This document shows, one piece after another, positions 1-8,379 of a DNA stretch of 35,532 nt. A program made the translations under genes and the position numbers. The stretch spans positions 1 to 35,532 of the forward strand of contig CBDDBR010000009.1 of the NCBI GenBank assembly GCA_965225895.1, given 5' to 3'. This stretch comes from Endobugula sp965225895. Lineage in GTDB: Bacteria; Pseudomonadota; Gammaproteobacteria; Pseudomonadales; Cellvibrionaceae. How positions within the stretch are numbered: position 1 is the stretch's first letter; each line of letters begins with the position of its first letter. The notes beneath the pieces are model-generated. The model saw nothing but the letters and a program-made list of their open reading frames with translations. It was not told where the DNA came from and made no database searches.

Positions 1-2
1 CA

Positions 3-488
3 TTACGCAAGCGCATATTGAATGAGATACAAGAGAAGGGCGGGGCTGATTACCTGTTTGAAGAGATTGCATCAGGTAAGACAATAACTGAACTTGCGAA
101 AGAATACGGGTGCAACAGGCAATACTTGAGTACGACAATAAATAATGTTCCCGAATATTCCCAAGCCCTATCCAAAGCTAGGCAAGAGGCAGCCGATGCC
201 CTCGTAGAACAAGGTTTAACAATGGTAGATGAATTGGATGGCGGCTCAAGCAGCAGTGAGATTGCCGCTACCCGCGAGAAAGTCCAGTGGCGTAAATTCA
301 TGGCGGGGTCATACAATCAAGAGAGGTATGGAAATAGACCGCAAACGAATGTTACAATTTCAGTTGGTGACATGCATTTAGACGCCCTGCGTAAAGTTAA
401 TTCCGATTTGGCGGCAATAGATCGTGAGGATCGTGAGCGTGAAGCCAAGACGATTGACGCAGATTATGAGGATGTATCCGATGAGTAA
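3..488 (+). CDS. terS: Terminase small subunit, 5' end cut by the window edge
   Basis: The frame is open from base 3; the first in-window start is a TTG at 18, but the reading frame continues upstream without a stop, so the true start lies outside the left edge (probably the ATG at 35506 if the genome is circular). Residues near the N terminus (GKTITELAKEYGC followed by NRQYLST) form a helix-turn-helix, the usual DNA-binding part of phage small terminases that recognises the packaging site. The C terminus is highly charged (DREDREREAKTIDADYED). The stop overlaps the start of the large terminase gene by 8 bases. The function is inferred from the HTH and from the position directly before terL; sequence alone would not prove it. 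Confidence 0.75.
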   Translation, partial: LRKRILNEIQEKGGADYLFEEIASGKTITELAKEYGCNRQYLSTTINNVPEYSQALSKARQEAADALVEQGLTMVDELDGGSSSSEIAATREKVQWRKFMAGSYNQERYGNRPQTNVTISVGDMHLDALRKVNSDLAAIDREDREREAKTIDADYEDVSDE

Positions 489-1878
489 TAACCCATTAAC
501 AGAGTTTGTCCTACGCTACAGAGATGATCCAGTTTTATTTGTGACAGAAGTGTTAGGCGCAACGCCATACGATTATCAAGCAGAGTTTCTCAATGCTATT
601 GCAACTGGTGAACGTAAGATGTCAGTAAGATCAGGCCACGGTACGGGCAAGTCCACGTCTGCATCTTGGGCAATGTTATGGTACGTGCTACTGCGCTTTC
701 CAAATAAAGTTGTTGTTACTGCGCCAACGTCTAGCCAATTGTTTGATGCATTGTTTGCCGAGCTAAAGCGTTGGATAAATGAATTACCTCCACACCTCCA
801 GCAATTGCTAAATGTAAAGTCTGACCGTGTAGAACTAACGTCTGCGGCGGCTGAAGCGTTTATCTCCGCTAGAACTTCTCGCGCCGAGACGCCAGAAGCC
901 CTAGCTGGGGTACACTCCGAGAATGTTCTTCTGGTGGTAGATGAAGCGTCAGGTGTACCAGAGAAAGTGTTCGAAGCTGCGGCTGGGTCAATGTCAGGTC
1001 ACAGCGCAACTACGATATTATTGTCTAACCCCACACGTTCGTCTGGCACATTTTACGAAAGTCAGACACGTATGTCAAAATCTTGGTGGACACGGCGCTG
1101 GTCGTGCGTGGATAGTCCACTTGTGTCTGAAGAGTTTGTTGACGAAATGCGTGAGCGATATGGTGAAGATAGCAACGCGTTCCGCATACGTGTACTTGGC
1201 GAGTTTCCATTGGCAGATGATGATACGATTATACCGTTTCATCTCGCAGAAAGCGCAATACACCGCGATATTGAACTCACCCCCGACATAAAGCCAATAT
1301 GGGGCTTGGATGTTGCACGTTTTGGCACAGACAAAACTGCATTATGTAAAAGATATGGCAGTGTTGTTACCGAGATAAGAGCGTGGCAGGGCTTAGACCT
1401 AATGCAGACTGTGGGTCGGGTAATGGCAGAATATGAAGGATTATCCCCAAGCACACGCCCCAGCGAGATATTAGTCGATAGTATTGGTGTTGGCGGCGGT
1501 GTAGTTGATAGATTACGTGAGTTAGGTGCGCCAGTACGCGGAATAAATGTAAGTGAAGCCCCCGCTATGGGTCATACATATATGAATTTACGCAGTGAAT
1601 TATGGTTTAAAGCAAAGGGTTGGCTAGAAGACAGGTCATGCAAATTACCCAAAGATGAGCAATTGCTAGCAGAATTAACCGCAATACGCTACTCGTTTAC
1701 CTCGTCAGGCAAAATGAAGGCCGAAAGTAAAGATGAGATGCGTAAGCGTGGCCTAAAATCGCCCGATTTGGCTGATGCATTATGTTTAACAATGGCTTCA
1801 GACGCTACAACAGCATTATCTGGCTCAATGTCTACATGGAAAAAGCCAATTAAACGCAATTTAAAGGGTATTGCATGA
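481..1878 (+). CDS. terL: Terminase large subunit (ATPase and nuclease)
   Basis: This is the packaging motor that translocates DNA through the portal and cuts it. I chose the ATG at 481 (465 aa) rather than an upstream in-frame start at 424, because it overlaps the terS stop by only 8 bases and gives a normal N terminus. Visible motifs: Walker A GHGTGKST at residues 52-59, Walker B VLLVVDEA with Asp154/Glu155, and a coupling motif LLSNPTRSSGTF near 180-191. The RNase H-like nuclease has acidic residues in WGLDVARFGTD (Asp277), LVDSIGVGGG (Asp333) and DLADALCLT (Asp432). Length is typical for the family. It is translationally coupled to the next gene through an ATGA overlap. Confidence 0.96.
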   Translation: MSNNPLTEFVLRYRDDPVLFVTEVLGATPYDYQAEFLNAIATGERKMSVRSGHGTGKSTSASWAMLWYVLLRFPNKVVVTAPTSSQLFDALFAELKRWINELPPHLQQLLNVKSDRVELTSAAAEAFISARTSRAETPEALAGVHSENVLLVVDEASGVPEKVFEAAAGSMSGHSATTILLSNPTRSSGTFYESQTRMSKSWWTRRWSCVDSPLVSEEFVDEMRERYGEDSNAFRIRVLGEFPLADDDTIIPFHLAESAIHRDIELTPDIKPIWGLDVARFGTDKTALCKRYGSVVTEIRAWQGLDLMQTVGRVMAEYEGLSPSTRPSEILVDSIGVGGGVVDRLRELGAPVRGINVSEAPAMGHTYMNLRSELWFKAKGWLEDRSCKLPKDEQLLAELTAIRYSFTSSGKMKAESKDEMRKRGLKSPDLADALCLTMASDATTALSGSMSTWKKPIKRNLKGIA

Positions 1879-2063
1879 AAAAACCTACATTTGACCAATT
1901 AACACCAAGTATGAAAAATAAAATTATTACAAAATGGATAAAATATTATAATAGCCTCGGCTTAGACATGAAAGACGCCCAAAATGCAGCTTATTGGCGA
2001 GCTGGTAAGTTTAGGTTGTCAGATAGAATGCGTAAGGTTCTGGATAATGTTGGAGAATTGTGA
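1875..2063 (+). CDS. Small hypothetical protein after terL
   Basis: This is a 62-residue basic, predicted helical protein with no motif I recognise. Its ATG overlaps the terL stop (ATGA), so it is translated by coupling and expressed with the packaging genes. The sequence is rich in Lys, Asn and Tyr (for example KWIKYYNSLGLDMKDAQ) and ends in a short amphipathic helix. No signal peptide or membrane segment is visible. A small packaging accessory or connector role is possible from position only. Confidence 0.6.
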   Translation: MKKPTFDQLTPSMKNKIITKWIKYYNSLGLDMKDAQNAAYWRAGKFRLSDRMRKVLDNVGEL

Positions 2064-2098
2064 TAGCGTGTAGCAAATATACCAAATAGGCTAGGATA

Positions 2099-2866
2099 AT
2101 GGCACAAAATAAATTTTTAAGCTTTCTAAACTCGATGGACAAAGGTGCAAGCGATAGAAACAGCATAACCGAGTTTTTAGCAAACATTTTAACACCTGGC
2201 GACAACATGGAATACGTTGATGGGCAGTTATTAGGGTCTGGTGGTAAGCCTGTAGAGAATATTGGTGATAAAACGTACTACGGCACGCTTGGTCAAGCTA
2301 ACTTTGCTGGAAATGACCCAGTTAAAGATGGTTTGCTGTCAAAAATGACATCAGCACCACCAAAACTACGTCCATTAGGCTTGCTTAATAAGGGTGAAAG
2401 AAGGCCAGATTCTATGGGTGTTGGGTATAGTCCTAACATGCGTCCTGATGCATTAGACCTACCAATGACAAGCGCGCCAGATTTTGAATATGATTATCCA
2501 AGTTATGCACCAGGTCAAAATACACTTAACCAAGCTCTTACAGATCAAAAAGGTTTAGGGGATAATTCATTAGAAAGCATAAGAAACACGGATGCATACA
2601 GATTATCTCGTGGAAACACTAATGAAGCTGGCTATATTGATGATTTAATGCCACTTCAAGATCCCCTTGTAGGTAGTGGACGCGGTAATGGGGCTATGGA
2701 GCAACAAAGTCGTGAAGCCCAAGCTAAATTTAACGAGTTTTTACAATTAGTAGACCCAAGTGTAGTAGATAATGCAAGAAATAACCCAGAAATTATGAAA
2801 GTTTTAAGAGATGCGTTTTTTAAAACATATCCTAACTTACTTAGAGGAATGGGTGGGTATAACTAA
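2099..2866 (+). CDS. Hypothetical protein, probable virion component
   Basis: This 255-residue protein has a helical N terminus (KFLSFLNSMDKGASDRNSIT) and a central low-complexity Gly/Pro/Asp/Asn-rich stretch. A C-terminal helix (QAKFNEFLQLVDPSVVDNAR) is followed by a short helical tail ending LLRGMGGYN. I do not recognise a family. Its position between terminase and the connector gene, and its unstructured middle with helical ends, fit a minor structural or ejected protein. Its stop overlaps the next start by one base (TAATG), so the two are probably co-translated. No signal peptide or transmembrane helix is seen. Confidence 0.65.
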   Translation: MAQNKFLSFLNSMDKGASDRNSITEFLANILTPGDNMEYVDGQLLGSGGKPVENIGDKTYYGTLGQANFAGNDPVKDGLLSKMTSAPPKLRPLGLLNKGERRPDSMGVGYSPNMRPDALDLPMTSAPDFEYDYPSYAPGQNTLNQALTDQKGLGDNSLESIRNTDAYRLSRGNTNEAGYIDDLMPLQDPLVGSGRGNGAMEQQSREAQAKFNEFLQLVDPSVVDNARNNPEIMKVLRDAFFKTYPNLLRGMGGYN

Positions 2867-3486
2867 TGCCAATTACAACATATGCAGAATTAAAGACAAA
2901 TATTGCAGATTTTCTTAACCGAGATGACCTAACATCCGTGTCGTCCACGTTTGTCTCACTTGCAGAAGCAGATTTAAACAGGCAAATCCGTCACTGGCGG
3001 CAAGAAAAGCGCAGCACAGCCGAGATTGACACGCAATATAGCGCAATACCCGCAGATATGCTCGAAGTTATACGATTTTACATTACAAGTGGAGATACAC
3101 GCCCACTTGAGCTAATATCACAAGCAGAAATGCTTGATCGTAAGTTTAGAAACCTAAACACGAGCGGGCAACCAGCATATTACGCAGTTACAGCAGGTGA
3201 ATTAGAGGTTTATCCAGTTCCAGATGGCACATATACGTCAGAATTGTATTATTTTGGTAAAACACCCGCATTATCTGATAGCAACACGTCAAATTGGATA
3301 TTAGAGCATTATCCTGACGCATATTTGTATGGCTCACTGATACATTCTGCGCCATACCTAAAAGATGACGCTAGAATACAAGTATGGGCAGCTTTGTACC
3401 AAAGTGCAATTGATGCTATAAACCAAGCAAGTGAAAAAGCTAAATTTGGCGGTTCTGGTCGTCGTATGAAAATAAGGGCATATTAA
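2866..3486 (+). CDS. Head-tail adaptor (connector) protein, SU10-like
   Basis: This 206-residue protein begins with an all-helical segment (TYAELKTNIADFLNRDDLTS) followed by SLAEADLNRQIRHWRQEKR. A beta-rich middle (PADMLEVIRFYI, then YYAVTAGELEVYPVPDGTY) and a helical C terminus (EHYPDAYLYGSLIHSAPYLK) follow. This arrangement matches the adaptor family of SU10/phiEco32-like and many marine podoviruses, where a ring sits under the portal and joins head to tail. The assignment comes from memory of the family pattern. The gene lies in the structural operon with 1-base overlap or adjacency to its neighbours. Confidence 0.75.
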   Translation: MPITTYAELKTNIADFLNRDDLTSVSSTFVSLAEADLNRQIRHWRQEKRSTAEIDTQYSAIPADMLEVIRFYITSGDTRPLELISQAEMLDRKFRNLNTSGQPAYYAVTAGELEVYPVPDGTYTSELYYFGKTPALSDSNTSNWILEHYPDAYLYGSLIHSAPYLKDDARIQVWAALYQSAIDAINQASEKAKFGGSGRRMKIRAY

Positions 3487-3487
3487 A

Positions 3488-3868
3488 ATGAGTTTTTCTA
3501 ATACATTCGAGACAACAGTTCTAACGTGGGTGTTTACGACAGGTAGCGCAACACGCCCCACAGCGTGGCACATAGCATTATACACTGGCGCACCAGATGA
3601 TACAGGCGGTGGCACAGAAGTGTCTGGCGGTGGATATGGTCGTCAAGCTGTAACATTTACAATATCAGGAAATACAGCGTCAAATAACGCAGCTATTGAG
3701 TGGGACACAGCGACATCAGGGTATGGCACAGTTACACACGTTGGCGTGTTTGATGCTGCATCTGGCGGCAATTTAATTGCGTATGCTGCATTAACCACAA
3801 GTAAAACAATTGATACAGGTGATGTTTTCCGCTTACCATCAGGCGATCTTGATATTACGCTAGACTAA
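3488..3868 (+). CDS. Phage tail structural protein, Gp80-like
   Basis: This 126-residue all-beta protein carries the pattern of a widespread small phage tail protein. It has an N-terminal FxNxFE..VLxWVF segment and RPTAWHIALYTGAPDDTGGG. These are followed by GGGYGRQAVTF, GTVTHVGVFDAASGGNL and a C-terminal strand RLPSGDLDITLD. Such proteins are annotated as tail fibre-like or Gp80-like. It probably forms part of the tail tip or fibre base. It sits between the connector and the repeat protein and overlaps the next ATG by one base (TAATG). Function beyond structural component is not known. Confidence 0.7.
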   Translation: MSFSNTFETTVLTWVFTTGSATRPTAWHIALYTGAPDDTGGGTEVSGGGYGRQAVTFTISGNTASNNAAIEWDTATSGYGTVTHVGVFDAASGGNLIAYAALTTSKTIDTGDVFRLPSGDLDITLD

Positions 3869-4587
3869 TGGCTGAATACCGCAGTGGATATGGACGCAGT
3901 ACATATGGCTCATATAATTTTGGGCTAGATGGCTTTGTCACGGATGGCGCTGGCACAATTATCACAGTTGCGTCTACAGCGTCAGCTTCAGTGCGTGTTA
4001 GGTTAAGTGCATCTGACATAATTACAGTATCCACTACTGCAACGCAAGCGCAAAGAGTGCGCGAAGCATCTGCAAGTAGCACAACATCATCAACAACGTC
4101 TGGTTCTGCCGAGCGTGTGCGTGAAGTTGCATCAGCAATATCCACAAGCTCATCCACATCTGCTGTAGGCGTAAGAACACGTAACTCAAGTAGTGCAATA
4201 ACAACAACATCCACAACCAGCTCAGATATGGTGCGTGTAAGACATGCAATATCAAATATAACACCATCCTCTAGCACAACATCAAACGCAGTTGTTGTAT
4301 TTAGCAGTGCATCGCAAATCAATACAGCATTAAGCACAACTGCTACAGTTAATAGGGTACAATTTTCCGCGTCAGCAATTGCAACAGCATTGTCTACGAC
4401 ATGCCGAGCAATTGAAAAATGGGAAGTTGAACAAAATACACCTGAAATATGGACACCCCTTGAAAAGACACCTGAAACATGGCAAGATGTGTCTAACGCA
4501 GCCGATGATTGGTCTGCCACTCCCCCGACATCGAAGGAATGGACAACTGCATCGGCAACCAGTGAAACTTGGGCTAACGCCGCATAG
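3868..4587 (+). CDS. Ser/Thr-rich repeat structural protein
   Basis: This 239-residue protein starts with MAEYRSGYGRSTYGSYNFG, an N terminus I associate with marine phage tail proteins. Residues of about 30-185 form roughly seven repeats of about 20 residues built on RVR or VRxR, then SxxI, then a Ser/Thr run (for example RVREVASAISTSSSTS). This suggests a beta-solenoid or fibrous rod. The C-terminal 55 residues carry five tryptophans about 10 residues apart in similar contexts (TPEIWTP, TPETWQD, ADDWSAT, SKEWTTA, SETWANA). No known family name is offered. It precedes the main fibre and likely belongs to the adhesion device. Confidence 0.65.
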   Translation: MAEYRSGYGRSTYGSYNFGLDGFVTDGAGTIITVASTASASVRVRLSASDIITVSTTATQAQRVREASASSTTSSTTSGSAERVREVASAISTSSSTSAVGVRTRNSSSAITTTSTTSSDMVRVRHAISNITPSSSTTSNAVVVFSSASQINTALSTTATVNRVQFSASAIATALSTTCRAIEKWEVEQNTPEIWTPLEKTPETWQDVSNAADDWSATPPTSKEWTTASATSETWANAA

Positions 4588-4596
4588 GAGATTAAC

Positions 4597-7500
4597 ATGG
4601 CTGATACTACAACAACGACATATAGCTTAGTGAAGCCAGAAGTTGGCGCGTCTGAAGATACCTGGGGTACAAAGATAAACACCAATTTAGACAGCGTTGA
4701 TAATCTGCTAGACGGGACAACACCTGTCACGGGCATTGATATTAACTCTGGCACGATTGATGGCACAGTGATTGGCGGAGCATCAGCTGCGGCTGGCACA
4801 TTTACCAATATTGCAGGTACACTAACAACTGCCGCGCAAGCTAACATCACGTCACTTGGAAGTCTTACATCTTTAGACGTAACAGGCGATGTAACATTCG
4901 GTGACAACGACAAAGCCATATTCGGTGCTGGGACTGACCTACAGATTTACCATGATGGTTCACACAGCTACATTAAAGATTTAGGCACTGGAAACTTAAA
5001 CATTTTAGCTTCTACGTCTATAAACCTGTTAAACGGCGATAGTTCAGATTACATGGCGCGGTTTAACGAAAACGGCAGTAATCAATTCTTTTACGATGGC
5101 TCACAAAAACTAGCCACAACATCAACAGGAATTGGCGTAACAGGCAACGCTACCTTCGCAGATAATGGTAAAGCCATATTCGGTGCTGGGTCTGACCTAC
5201 AGATTTACCATGATGGCAGTAATAGTTATGTAAAGGATGTTGGCGCTGGATACTTAAATTTACTTGGAACGGGTAGGGTTGTAGTTGGGCATCCGTCTAA
5301 TGGTGATGTATATCTAAACGCTAATTATGGTGGCGATGTTGAGCTTTTCTTTAGCAACAGCAAAAAGTTTGAAACCACCTCCACAGGAATTGACGTAACA
5401 GGCACAGCCGTAACGGACGGCCTTACAGTTGCAGGTAATGTTTCAGTAGACGGCGGCACAATCAAGCTAGACGGAAACTATCCTGTTGGTACAAATAACG
5501 TGGCGTTGGGTGATACTGCGTTGGATAGTGTTACTAGCGGCACACGTTTAACCGCCATAGGCTCTAACGCACTTACTGCGGCAACATCTGGAAACTACAG
5601 TGTTGCTGTTGGTAGCAATGCCCTTGCGTCTGCTATTACTGCTACATTTAACACGGCTGTAGGCGACTATGCACTTCAAGCTGCAACGGGTGGATCAAAT
5701 ACAGGCATTGGTGGGGCGGCTCTTTATTCTACCACAAGTGGTCAATACAACACGGCCTTGGGTCATTCAGCACTTCAATCCAACACCACCGCAAGCTACA
5801 ACACGGCAGTTGGGTATCGAGCTGGATATAGTAATACTACAGGGAATATAACTGCTTTTGGGTTTGAGGCGGCCTACAGTAATACTACTGGTGGTTCATT
5901 ACATGCAATAGGGTATAGGGCATTATACTCAAATACTACAGGTGTTTCTAATACGGGCATTGGTCAACAAGCCCTCTACTCCAACACCACCGCATCTAAC
6001 AACACTGCGGTTGGGTATCAGGCTTTAGAAGACAACACTACAGGGGACGAAAATAACGCTATTGGTGGTGGAGCTTTAGGTAACAACACCACAGGTGTAG
6101 ATAATGATGCACAAGGCTATCATGCACTATTTGATAATACTACAGGCTCTAATAATGTAGCGATGGGTAATAGAGCTTTAGCAGCTAACACCACAGCAGA
6201 TAACAACACAGCCGTTGGGTATCAGGCTTTAACAGCTAATACTACAGGGATAGATAATGTAGCTTTGGGTTCTGGCGCATTAGATTCTAATACTTCAGCA
6301 AGCAACAATATTGCTATAGGTCGTTTAGCGTTACAGTCTAACACTACTGGTTCTGATAACGTGGCTATGGGAAGTAGTGCTTTATACAACAGCACTACAG
6401 GTAATTACAACACAGCATTGGGTAGAAGTGCCTTATTAGCAAACACCACCGCAGACAACAACACTGCTGTTGGGTATCAGGCGATGCTTGCGAATACTAC
6501 AGGAACGCAAAACAATGCGTTTGGGTACAATGCCTTATCCAATATTACAACAAACAGCTACTCAAACGCATTTGGTTTTGGCGCACTTCGTTATAACACA
6601 GGTCAATCAAATGTTGCTTTTGGGGACAGTGCAGCTACAGGAACTTCTGGAACATCAACGGGAACAGCCCTTGCTGCTTTTGGCGCAAACTCTTTGCAAC
6701 AGAATACTTCAGGTTCATACAACACGGGTATTGGAAACTTTGCACTCTTCTCCAACACCACCGCTAGCTCCAACACCGCCGTTGGATACCACTCTGCCTA
6801 TAGTAATACGACTGGTGGAAACATGGTAGCGATGGGTTATTACACGTTAGACCAAAATACTACAGGCGTTTACAATAATGCTTATGGCTATCGTGCAATG
6901 CGGTTTAATACAACAGGTGGGTATAATACAGCCATAGGTGGGGAGGCTCTCTACAACAACACCACCGCATCCTACAACACTGCTGTTGGCTATCAGGCAA
7001 TAACTAACAACACCACAGGCACTCGCAACACTGGTTTGGGTTATATTGCTGGATTTACAAACAGCACAGGCAACTACAACACTTTTATTGGTGCTTACGC
7101 TGCTCAATATTCAACATCATCACAAAACACATTTATTGGTGACGCTTCTGGCTACCTAATGACTACAGGCGGGTCAAACACCATCCTTGGACGCTACAAC
7201 GGCAACCAAGGTGGCCTAGACATCCGCACCTCAAGCAACAACATCGTGCTGTCTGATGGGGATGGTAATCCTAGGGTTCATGTAAACAGTAATGGGCAAG
7301 CAGTAGTAGGGTCTAGTTCTTATCAACACGTAGATAACGGAACTAATTTAGGAGTTGGAATCCAGAGTATAGGTAGGCTTGTTACGTGTACGACAAATGG
7401 AGGTAACGTATTTGAGTTCAATATTCAAGGCCATGGTAATGTTGGGACTATTAACGTAAGTGGCTCATCAACAGCTTACAACACATCATCAGACTACCGC

Positions 7501-7782
7501 CTTAAAGAAAACGTAGACTACACATGGGATGCTACAACTAGATTAAAGCAACTCAAGCCAGCAAGGTTTAACTTTATATCTGATGCTGACACTACAGTGG
7601 ATGGTTTCTTAGCACATGAAGCACAAGCAGTTGTACCAGAGTGTGTAACTGGAACTAAAGATGCAGTCGATGCAGATGGCAACGCAGTAATGCAAGGTAT
7701 AGATCAGTCTAAACTTGTACCACTATTAGTAAAAACAATCCAAGAGCTAGAGGCTCGTATTACAGCTTTAGAAGGAGCATAA
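4597..7782 (+). CDS. Tail fibre with YadA-head-like repeats and S74 chaperone domain
   Basis: This 1061-residue receptor-binding fibre starts at 4597 behind AGGAG. The N terminus (TYSLVKPEVGASEDTWGTKI) is the virion-attachment segment seen in many marine phage fibres. Residues of about 95-290 hold two copies of a module with AIFGAGxDLQIYHDGS and three TTSTGIxVTG linkers. Residues of about 300-860 are roughly thirty 17-residue repeats of the type NTAVGYQALxxNTTG, like the trimeric left-handed parallel beta-roll head of YadA-type adhesins. The end (SSDYRLKENVDYTWD onward, residue 964 on, with DGFLAHEAQAVVPE) is a peptidase S74 intramolecular chaperone, known to drive trimerisation and self-cleave. 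The final helix ends IQELEARITALEGA. The fibre is probably trimeric and determines host range. Confidence 0.93.
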   Translation: MADTTTTTYSLVKPEVGASEDTWGTKINTNLDSVDNLLDGTTPVTGIDINSGTIDGTVIGGASAAAGTFTNIAGTLTTAAQANITSLGSLTSLDVTGDVTFGDNDKAIFGAGTDLQIYHDGSHSYIKDLGTGNLNILASTSINLLNGDSSDYMARFNENGSNQFFYDGSQKLATTSTGIGVTGNATFADNGKAIFGAGSDLQIYHDGSNSYVKDVGAGYLNLLGTGRVVVGHPSNGDVYLNANYGGDVELFFSNSKKFETTSTGIDVTGTAVTDGLTVAGNVSVDGGTIKLDGNYPVGTNNVALGDTALDSVTSGTRLTAIGSNALTAATSGNYSVAVGSNALASAITATFNTAVGDYALQAATGGSNTGIGGAALYSTTSGQYNTALGHSALQSNTTASYNTAVGYRAGYSNTTGNITAFGFEAAYSNTTGGSLHAIGYRALYSNTTGVSNTGIGQQALYSNTTASNNTAVGYQALEDNTTGDENNAIGGGALGNNTTGVDNDAQGYHALFDNTTGSNNVAMGNRALAANTTADNNTAVGYQALTANTTGIDNVALGSGALDSNTSASNNIAIGRLALQSNTTGSDNVAMGSSALYNSTTGNYNTALGRSALLANTTADNNTAVGYQAMLANTTGTQNNAFGYNALSNITTNSYSNAFGFGALRYNTGQSNVAFGDSAATGTSGTSTGTALAAFGANSLQQNTSGSYNTGIGNFALFSNTTASSNTAVGYHSAYSNTTGGNMVAMGYYTLDQNTTGVYNNAYGYRAMRFNTTGGYNTAIGGEALYNNTTASYNTAVGYQAITNNTTGTRNTGLGYIAGFTNSTGNYNTFIGAYAAQYSTSSQNTFIGDASGYLMTTGGSNTILGRYNGNQGGLDIRTSSNNIVLSDGDGNPRVHVNSNGQAVVGSSSYQHVDNGTNLGVGIQSIGRLVTCTTNGGNVFEFNIQGHGNVGTINVSGSSTAYNTSSDYRLKENVDYTWDATTRLKQLKPARFNFISDADTTVDGFLAHEAQAVVPECVTGTKDAVDADGNAVMQGIDQSKLVPLLVKTIQELEARITALEGA
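5494..7170 (+). repeat. About thirty degenerate 51-bp coding repeats in the tail fibre
   Basis: The DNA contains a long tandem array of degenerate units of about 51 bases encoding xNTAVGYQALxxNTTG-type repeats. Some segments are nearly identical (GTTGGGTATCAGGC recurs at about 6010, 6217 and 6470). This is protein-coding periodicity within the fibre gene, likely to recombine and vary in copy number. The count is estimated from length, not by alignment. Confidence 0.85.
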
Positions 7783-7785
7783 ACA

Positions 7786-8031
7786 ATGGATGACTTAACA
7801 GCAGAACAAATCGCACAGAACTACTCAGCAATGGGTGATTCAGTTGCACTTATCAATGACGTGATAGCAGGTAATGCTATGGCAGATGATGATGCAGCAG
7901 ATCGACAAGACTGTGTGGATCGTAATACTCAGCACCTTGAACTAATGGTAGCTAAAGATTACTGGACATCAGAAAGTATGACAGCAACTAATGCGGCTAT
8001 CACAGCAGGAAACGGATACACCGCTTCTTAA
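7786..8031 (+). CDS. Small hypothetical protein downstream of the fibre
   Basis: This 81-residue acidic protein (LTAEQIAQNYSAMGDSVALI, later DDDAADRQDCVDRNTQHLEL) is predicted mostly helical with an N-terminal Met-Asp start. It is preceded by GAAGGAGC about 7 bases before the ATG, a good ribosome site that lies in the end of the fibre gene. Such small proteins often follow S74 fibres in marine phages and may be fibre chaperones or caps, but I know of no proven role. Confidence 0.65.
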   Translation: MDDLTAEQIAQNYSAMGDSVALINDVIAGNAMADDDAADRQDCVDRNTQHLELMVAKDYWTSESMTATNAAITAGNGYTAS

Positions 8032-8056
8032 TTTAACTTAACCAAAGGAGACTACA

Positions 8057-8284
8057 ATGAGTAAAAAAGAAAAGAACCTCATTACAGTCAACGACATAGA
8101 ATACAATGTTGATGACTTCACTGACGAGCAAAAGATAATGCTAAACCACATTAATGATCTGGGGCGTAAATTAGATAACGCTCGATTTAATTTAGATCAG
8201 CTAAACATTGGTCGTGAAGCATTTGTAAAGCATTTGGCTGTATCACTAGAAGAGCCTGAAGCTGAAGTTGAAGCTGCAGAATAA
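8057..8284 (+). CDS. DUF6447-like small protein
   Basis: This 75-residue protein reads ITVNDIEYNVDDFTDEQKI, then LNHINDLGRKLDNARFNLDQ, then LNIGREAFVKHLAVSLE. This is the pattern of the DUF6447 family found next to tail fibres in marine phages. It is a short beta hairpin followed by a long coiled-coil-like helix, with an acidic C terminus. A strong AAGGAG lies 8 bases before the start. It is the last gene before the terminator at 8294, so it ends this transcription unit. Function unknown; family name from memory. Confidence 0.75.
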   Translation: MSKKEKNLITVNDIEYNVDDFTDEQKIMLNHINDLGRKLDNARFNLDQLNIGREAFVKHLAVSLEEPEAEVEAAE

Positions 8285-8293
8285 TAAATATAT

Positions 8294-8330
8294 ACAACAG
8301 GGGCGACATGCATTGCCCCTGTTGTTATTT
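8294..8330 (+). terminator. Rho-independent terminator after the fibre module
   Basis: A perfect 11-bp stem (ACAACAGGGGC at 8294-8304 pairing with GCCCCTGTTGT at 8315-8325) with a 10-base loop is followed by TATTTTA. It lies 10 bases after the DUF6447-like gene and separates the terminase-fibre block from the next structural block. Confidence 0.88.
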
Positions 8331-8351
8331 TACTACAAAATGTGTTATAGT
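8322..8351 (+). promoter_or_regulatory. Possible sigma70-type promoter for the second structural block
   Basis: TTGTTA (8322-8327), an 18-base spacer and TATAGT (8346-8351) lie 29 bases before the next start codon. The -35-like box overlaps the 3' arm of the terminator, which would make reinitiation directly after termination. The match is moderate, so this is tentative. Confidence 0.4.
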
Positions 8352-8379
8352 CCCATAAGTTTAACGCCATGAGGTCTAT

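Noticed and set aside
3855..4919. Long (354 codon) open frame on the minus strand
   Set aside because: It mirrors the repeat protein and fibre start, has biased hydrophobic composition from antisense of Ser/Thr codons, no ribosome site, and the + strand genes here have clear domains and coupling.
5494..7170. Possible CRISPR-like or minisatellite array
   Set aside because: The periodicity is about 51 bases, in frame and coding for a protein repeat; there are no constant repeats with unique spacers.
4597..7782. Diversity-generating retroelement target in the fibre
   Set aside because: No reverse transcriptase, template repeat or accessory gene is present anywhere in the window.
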